Source: Candidatus Delongbacteria bacterium
Lineage (GTDB): Bacteria; CAIWAD01
Direction: 5' to 3'
Length of the DNA stretch: 64,000 nucleotides
Assembly: GCA_020634015.1 (NCBI GenBank)
Contig: JACKCN010000001.1
Span: 541,001 to 605,000, forward strand
Program-made: the position numbers and the translations under genes
Shown: positions 61,175 to 64,000 of the stretch, piece after piece
Numbering within the stretch: the stretch's first letter is position 1
Layout: each line of letters opens with the position of its first letter
Notes under the pieces: generated by a model
Database searches by the model: none
The model's input: the letters and a program-made list of their open reading frames with translations, nothing else
Told to the model about the DNA's origin: nothing

Positions 61175-61375
61175 ATGGCCAGTCGCAAAGCCTTCCTGCT
61201 GCGTGTCAGCCCTTCCCTGCTGAAGGCCGTGCAGCGCTGGGCGGACGACGATCTTCGATCCTTGAACGGGCAGATCGAGTTCCTGCTGCGAGAACAACTG
61301 CGCCGCGCGGGACGCCCGATTCCCGCCGAGAACGATTCCGCTGATCCGGACCCCGATCAGGCCGACACGAATTGA
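61175..61375 (+). CDS. Small Arc/ribbon-helix-helix-like protein
   Basis: The 66-residue product reads AFLLRVSPSLLKAVQRWADDDLRSLNGQIEFLLREQLRRAG, read across residues 6-46: one beta strand and two helices like Arc, HicB or MetJ-type DNA-binding proteins. The tail is acidic (DSADPDPDQADTN). It probably binds the palindrome upstream of the SPFH gene. No toxin gene is adjacent, so despite the fold it need not be an antitoxin. Confidence 0.7.
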   Translation: MASRKAFLLRVSPSLLKAVQRWADDDLRSLNGQIEFLLREQLRRAGRPIPAENDSADPDPDQADTN

Positions 61376-61389
61376 CACGAGGCCCCACG

Positions 61390-61878
61390 ATGGACGTACG
61401 CATCCGCAACGCAGTCGAAGACGACGTCCCCGAACTGCTGGCGATGATCCGTGAACTGGCGGACTACGAGAAACTGTTGCCCGAGGTGGTGGCCAGCGAA
61501 GAACTGCTGCACCATGAGATCTTCGTCAAGCACCGTGCCGAAGCCCTGCTGGCTCTGGTGGACGACGAGGGTGGCACACGGGCCGTCGGCTTCGCTCTGT
61601 TCTTTCACAACTTTTCCACGTTCCTTGGCCGAGGCGGACTGTATCTCGAAGACCTGTATGTCAGGCCCGACTGGCGCGGCCGTGGTGTGGGACGCGCACT
61701 GCTGCGCCAGCTGGCGAGCACGGCACTTTCCCGGGAGTGTGGGCGGATGGAATGGGCGGTACTCAACTGGAACACGCCGGCGATCGCGGTCTACCGGAAA
61801 CTGGGTGCCCTTCCGCAGGACGAGTGGACGGTGTACCGGCTGGATCGGAAGGGTATCGAACAGCTGGCCGGGGCCTGA
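61390..61878 (+). CDS. GNAT-family N-acetyltransferase (diamine acetyltransferase-like)
   Basis: The 162-residue protein has the GNAT acetyl-CoA motif LYVRPDWRGRGVGRALLRQLA, a typical N-terminus (IRNAVEDDVPELLAMIRELADYE) and WAVLNWNTPAIAVYRKLGA. The combination resembles spermidine/diamine N-acetyltransferases, but the substrate is not proven. ATG 61390 is chosen; the frame could begin 6 codons earlier. A bidirectional terminator follows. Confidence 0.88.
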   Translation: MDVRIRNAVEDDVPELLAMIRELADYEKLLPEVVASEELLHHEIFVKHRAEALLALVDDEGGTRAVGFALFFHNFSTFLGRGGLYLEDLYVRPDWRGRGVGRALLRQLASTALSRECGRMEWAVLNWNTPAIAVYRKLGALPQDEWTVYRLDRKGIEQLAGA

Positions 61879-61898
61879 GCACACAGGCACCAGAAACG

Positions 61899-61925
61899 AA
61901 AAAGCCCGCCAAAGCGGGCTTTTTT
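61899..61925. terminator. Bidirectional terminator between GNAT and tRNA genes
   Basis: AAGCCCGC (61902-61909), a CAAA loop and GCGGGCTT (61914-61921) are flanked by A-rich and T-rich runs. It works for the plus-strand GNAT gene and the minus-strand tRNA gene. Confidence 0.93.
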
Positions 61926-61926
61926 A

Positions 61927-61997
61927 CTGGGCTGCAGGGATTCGAACCCCGATAGCTGGAACCAGAATCCAGAGTCCTACCATTGGACGACAGCCCA
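61927..61997 (-). tRNA. tRNA-Gln (CTG anticodon)
   Basis: The reverse complement folds into a tRNA of about 71 nt: acceptor TGGGCTG with CAGCCCA, a D arm with GTCC/GGAC, anticodon stem CTGGA/TCCAG with loop TTCTGGT (anticodon CTG), and T arm CGGGG with loop TTCGAAT. Discriminator G. CCA is not encoded. A tRNA-Gln(TTG) gene is not in this window. Confidence 0.93.
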
Positions 61998-62020
61998 ATC
62001 GATCTCACAGCAAGCCGCCA

Positions 62021-62048
62021 AATATAGGGGCGAATGCTGAAATGTCAA
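62021..62048 (-). promoter_or_regulatory. Promoter of the tRNA-Gln gene
   Basis: On the minus strand TTGACA (62043-62048) and TATATT (62021-62026) are separated by 16 bp. They end about 23 bp before the mature 5' end, which fits a short leader. The -10 also reads TATATTTG, the form seen at other genes in the window. Confidence 0.7.
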
Positions 62049-62079
62049 GGGCCTCAAGGTCTCGGCGCGGTGAAGTCGC

Positions 62080-62391
62080 CTATTGTGCGTCCTTTTTCGC
62101 GTCGTCCACTTTCTTCGAAATCTCCTTGCCGGCATCCTCGAGCAATTCGCCACCGGTCTTGCCGGCCTGCTTGACCACCTTGCCCACGGTGCGGCTGACC
62201 TGCCCCAGTTCATCGGGCAGCTCGTGCCCCATCACCTTGAACCAGACCAGCACGGCTGCCAGCAACAGGAGCAGGAACAAGGCCACCTTGAACAGCTTCT
62301 TGAGCAGGGCGTACAGCACCAGCACACAGAGGGCCAGTGCTCCCGCCGCAAGCAGCGGATTTCCGGAGAACGAGTCCAGAAGGTCTTGCAT
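62080..62391 (-). CDS. Small membrane protein
   Basis: The 103-residue product has two hydrophobic segments (LLAAGALALCVLVLYALL and VALFLLLLLAAVLVWFKVMG). A charged, helical C-terminal tail follows (VSRTVGKVVKQAGKTGGELL, KKVDDAKKDAQ). ATG 62391 follows AAAGGA. Function unknown; it may be a stress-type or YtxH-like membrane anchor. It is located directly upstream of the tRNA gene in the same direction but has its own start. Confidence 0.65.
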   Translation of the reverse strand: MQDLLDSFSGNPLLAAGALALCVLVLYALLKKLFKVALFLLLLLAAVLVWFKVMGHELPDELGQVSRTVGKVVKQAGKTGGELLEDAGKEISKKVDDAKKDAQ

Positions 62392-62566
62392 GACGATCCT
62401 TTCGCTAGATTGGCCCGCGCTCGTGGAGATCTGGGCTTGAAGATCCTTCGCCGGGCCGCTGTACGGCGTCGGGCAACTTAGGAATCCGTGACCGACGGTC
62501 CTTCCCGCCTTCCAACCGGCCTCCGGAGCACTGGAGCGCCAAGCCGCATTCCCGGAATTGTTGTCC

Positions 62567-64000
62567 ATGACTCACGACCGCTCCATCAGCCTGCGACCGT
62601 TGTTTCTGGTACTTCTGCTGGCCCTGGGCCTGCGGTTGGCCTTCTTCCAGGGATTTGCCTTTTCCGACGATGCCCACTACGCCTGGTTGGCCGCCCATCC
62701 CGGTGCCCAGTTCGGGGTGGACTACCCGGGCTATCCGGTCATGCCCCTGCGCGTGGGTCACCTGTTCCTTCTGGGACTGAGCCAGCACTGGTTCGGTCCC
62801 GGTGACTGGGGTCTGGCCTTCTTCCCGCTGATGTTCTCGCTGGCCATGATCGCCATTGCCTGGCGCCTGGGATGCCTGCTCGGCGGACACGGACACGTGG
62901 GCAATGCAGCGGCCCTGCTGCTGGCCCTGCTGCCGGTGGACATCGCCCTGAGCACGCTGGCCTTCGCCGATCTTTCCGCAGCCGCCATGCTGGGCCTGGG
63001 AGTCTGGTTGCTGCTGGAGGCTCGTCACACGGCCCGGCACTGGCTGCGGGTACCGGGCGCACTGGTACTGGGACTCTCGCTGCTCTGGAAGGAAACCGTG
63101 CTCTGGCTGGTGCCGGTGATTCTGGCGATCCAGTTCGGCATCTGGTTGCGTGATTTCCGCCGCGGCACTCCCCTGCGACCGGATGCAACTCTGCTGGCCG
63201 CCGGACTGGGCATTCTGCTGGTGCTGGGCCTGGAGTCCCTGGTATACGCACTCCTTCACGGCGACCCGCTCTGGCGCTTTCACCAGATGGAACTGAACAC
63301 GCGGCTCTGCCCCGACGACTTCTTCAAACTGGGCAGCGCCAAGGGGTACGCCACACCCGAGGAACGACCCGCCGCACTGGCACGCCTGCTGTTGTGGAGC
63401 AAGCCCAAGGCCCTGTTCCTGCGCCGCAATACGCTGTTCATTCTGGCTCTGGCTCTGGTGCAGCTACTGCGCAGACTTCGCCGACATGATCCGGGGCCGC
63501 AGGGACTGTGGTTCGGTGGATTGCTGCTGATGTTCCTCTTCGGCAGCACATCTCTGCAGCGCTACCAGCCACTGCCGCTGGACCTGCCATGGTACATCTA
63601 CCCACTCTTCCTGCCGGCCGCCCTGCTGGCCGGTGAACTGCTGGCGGAACTGAGCTGGCGCCGGTTTCGCTGGCTGCTGGCACCCTTGCTGGCGCTCAGC
63701 CTCTGGATGTGTCTGGATTTCCGGAACTACTTCGACCACTCCGGATTGCAGGAAGTGCGCGCTGCGCTGTCGGCGTCGCCCACAACTCCCGTGTACGGAG
63801 ATCCCTTCAGCCTGCTCTCGCTGGATCATCTGGATGGCCAGCCTTCCGTCAGCCGCGGCATTCCACTGGGCGACAGCGGTCCTGCCGGTCTGGATCTCCC
63901 CCCGCCAGGCGCTCTCCTCCTGCTGAACCCCGGCAATCTGCACGAGCTGCGTGCCCAGGGGCATGACCCGGTTTCAGTGCCTGCTGGGTCCAATCCGGAT
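62567..64000 (+). CDS. GT-C family glycosyltransferase (3' truncated by window end)
   Basis: The frame is open from ATG 62567 to the end of the window (478 codons). It begins with a transmembrane segment and the luminal acidic loop FSDDAHYAWLAAHPG, typical of PMT/ArnT-like glycosyltransferases that use lipid-linked sugars. About ten hydrophobic segments follow. A soluble C-terminal part then starts (FRNYFDHSGLQEVRAALSAS). A TAGATTG box lies about 155 nt upstream (62406-62412). It resembles the protein encoded at 19605 in layout but not closely in sequence. Donor and acceptor are unknown. Confidence 0.75.
   Translation, partial: MTHDRSISLRPLFLVLLLALGLRLAFFQGFAFSDDAHYAWLAAHPGAQFGVDYPGYPVMPLRVGHLFLLGLSQHWFGPGDWGLAFFPLMFSLAMIAIAWRLGCLLGGHGHVGNAAALLLALLPVDIALSTLAFADLSAAAMLGLGVWLLLEARHTARHWLRVPGALVLGLSLLWKETVLWLVPVILAIQFGIWLRDFRRGTPLRPDATLLAAGLGILLVLGLESLVYALLHGDPLWRFHQMELNTRLCPDDFFKLGSAKGYATPEERPAALARLLLWSKPKALFLRRNTLFILALALVQLLRRLRRHDPGPQGLWFGGLLLMFLFGSTSLQRYQPLPLDLPWYIYPLFLPAALLAGELLAELSWRRFRWLLAPLLALSLWMCLDFRNYFDHSGLQEVRAALSASPTTPVYGDPFSLLSLDHLDGQPSVSRGIPLGDSGPAGLDLPPPGALLLLNPGNLHELRAQGHDPVSVPAGSNPD

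Overview
The window is a GC-rich, gene-dense bacterial chromosome segment, probably from an uncultured lineage of the Fibrobacteres-Chlorobi-Bacteroidetes (FCB) superphylum, for example Delongbacteria- or Eisenbacteria-like. This placement is an inference. It rests on three large secreted proteins that end in a PNPFNP-type C-terminal sorting/FlgD-like domain, a TonB-dependent receptor with a carboxypeptidase-regulatory N-domain, and several TA-nn-TTG promoter-like sites.

Region 1-5450 is an accessory island. After the 3' end of a MoeB/ThiF-rhodanese gene comes a strikingly AT-rich 796-residue protein with two TIR/nucleoside-hydrolase-like domains and a P-loop ATPase, a likely defence gene. 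It is followed by a decayed DUF3795 gene, an IS3-family (IS407-like) element with a probable 1-nt lesion at its frameshift site, and a Phd antitoxin next to a truncated PIN toxin.

Region 5450-23720 is mostly core. It holds two large secreted proteins, a YbdG-type mechanosensitive channel, a glutamine synthetase-family protein, a four-gene operon (DUF1289, YjbQ, small P-loop kinase, methyltransferase), an O-methyltransferase, REP-like repeats, a zinc alcohol dehydrogenase, a GT-C-like membrane protein, a (2Fe-2S) ferredoxin and oligopeptidase F.

Region 23900-25530 is a complete HipBST-type tripartite toxin-antitoxin operon with three regularly spaced palindromic operators. Region 25790-34390 carries a secreted alpha/beta hydrolase, a glutathione peroxidase, two membrane proteins, a lipoprotein, a secreted beta-propeller protein and a beta-helix lipoprotein. 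Region 34468-39860 holds a TonB receptor beside a PhoR/PhoB-type two-component system. Repeated 11-bp motifs lie upstream of both the receptor and the regulator.

Region 40140-47945 has a UbiA prenyltransferase, a CoA-transferase, an AraC-MGMT fusion, and a coupled trio of hybrid kinase-like protein, metal hydrolase and chorismate synthase. Region 47946-49866 is non-coding and made of tandem and dispersed repeats, including a conserved 28-nt palindrome. Region 49868-64000 is again core: desaturase, TrpF-like protein, DUF255 protein, a second UbiA, MnmA, MoaA (probable CTG start), SDR, RarD, Rieske protein, an SPFH-RHH pair with its own palindrome, a GNAT, tRNA-Gln(CTG), a small membrane protein, and a GT-C glycosyltransferase that runs off the end.
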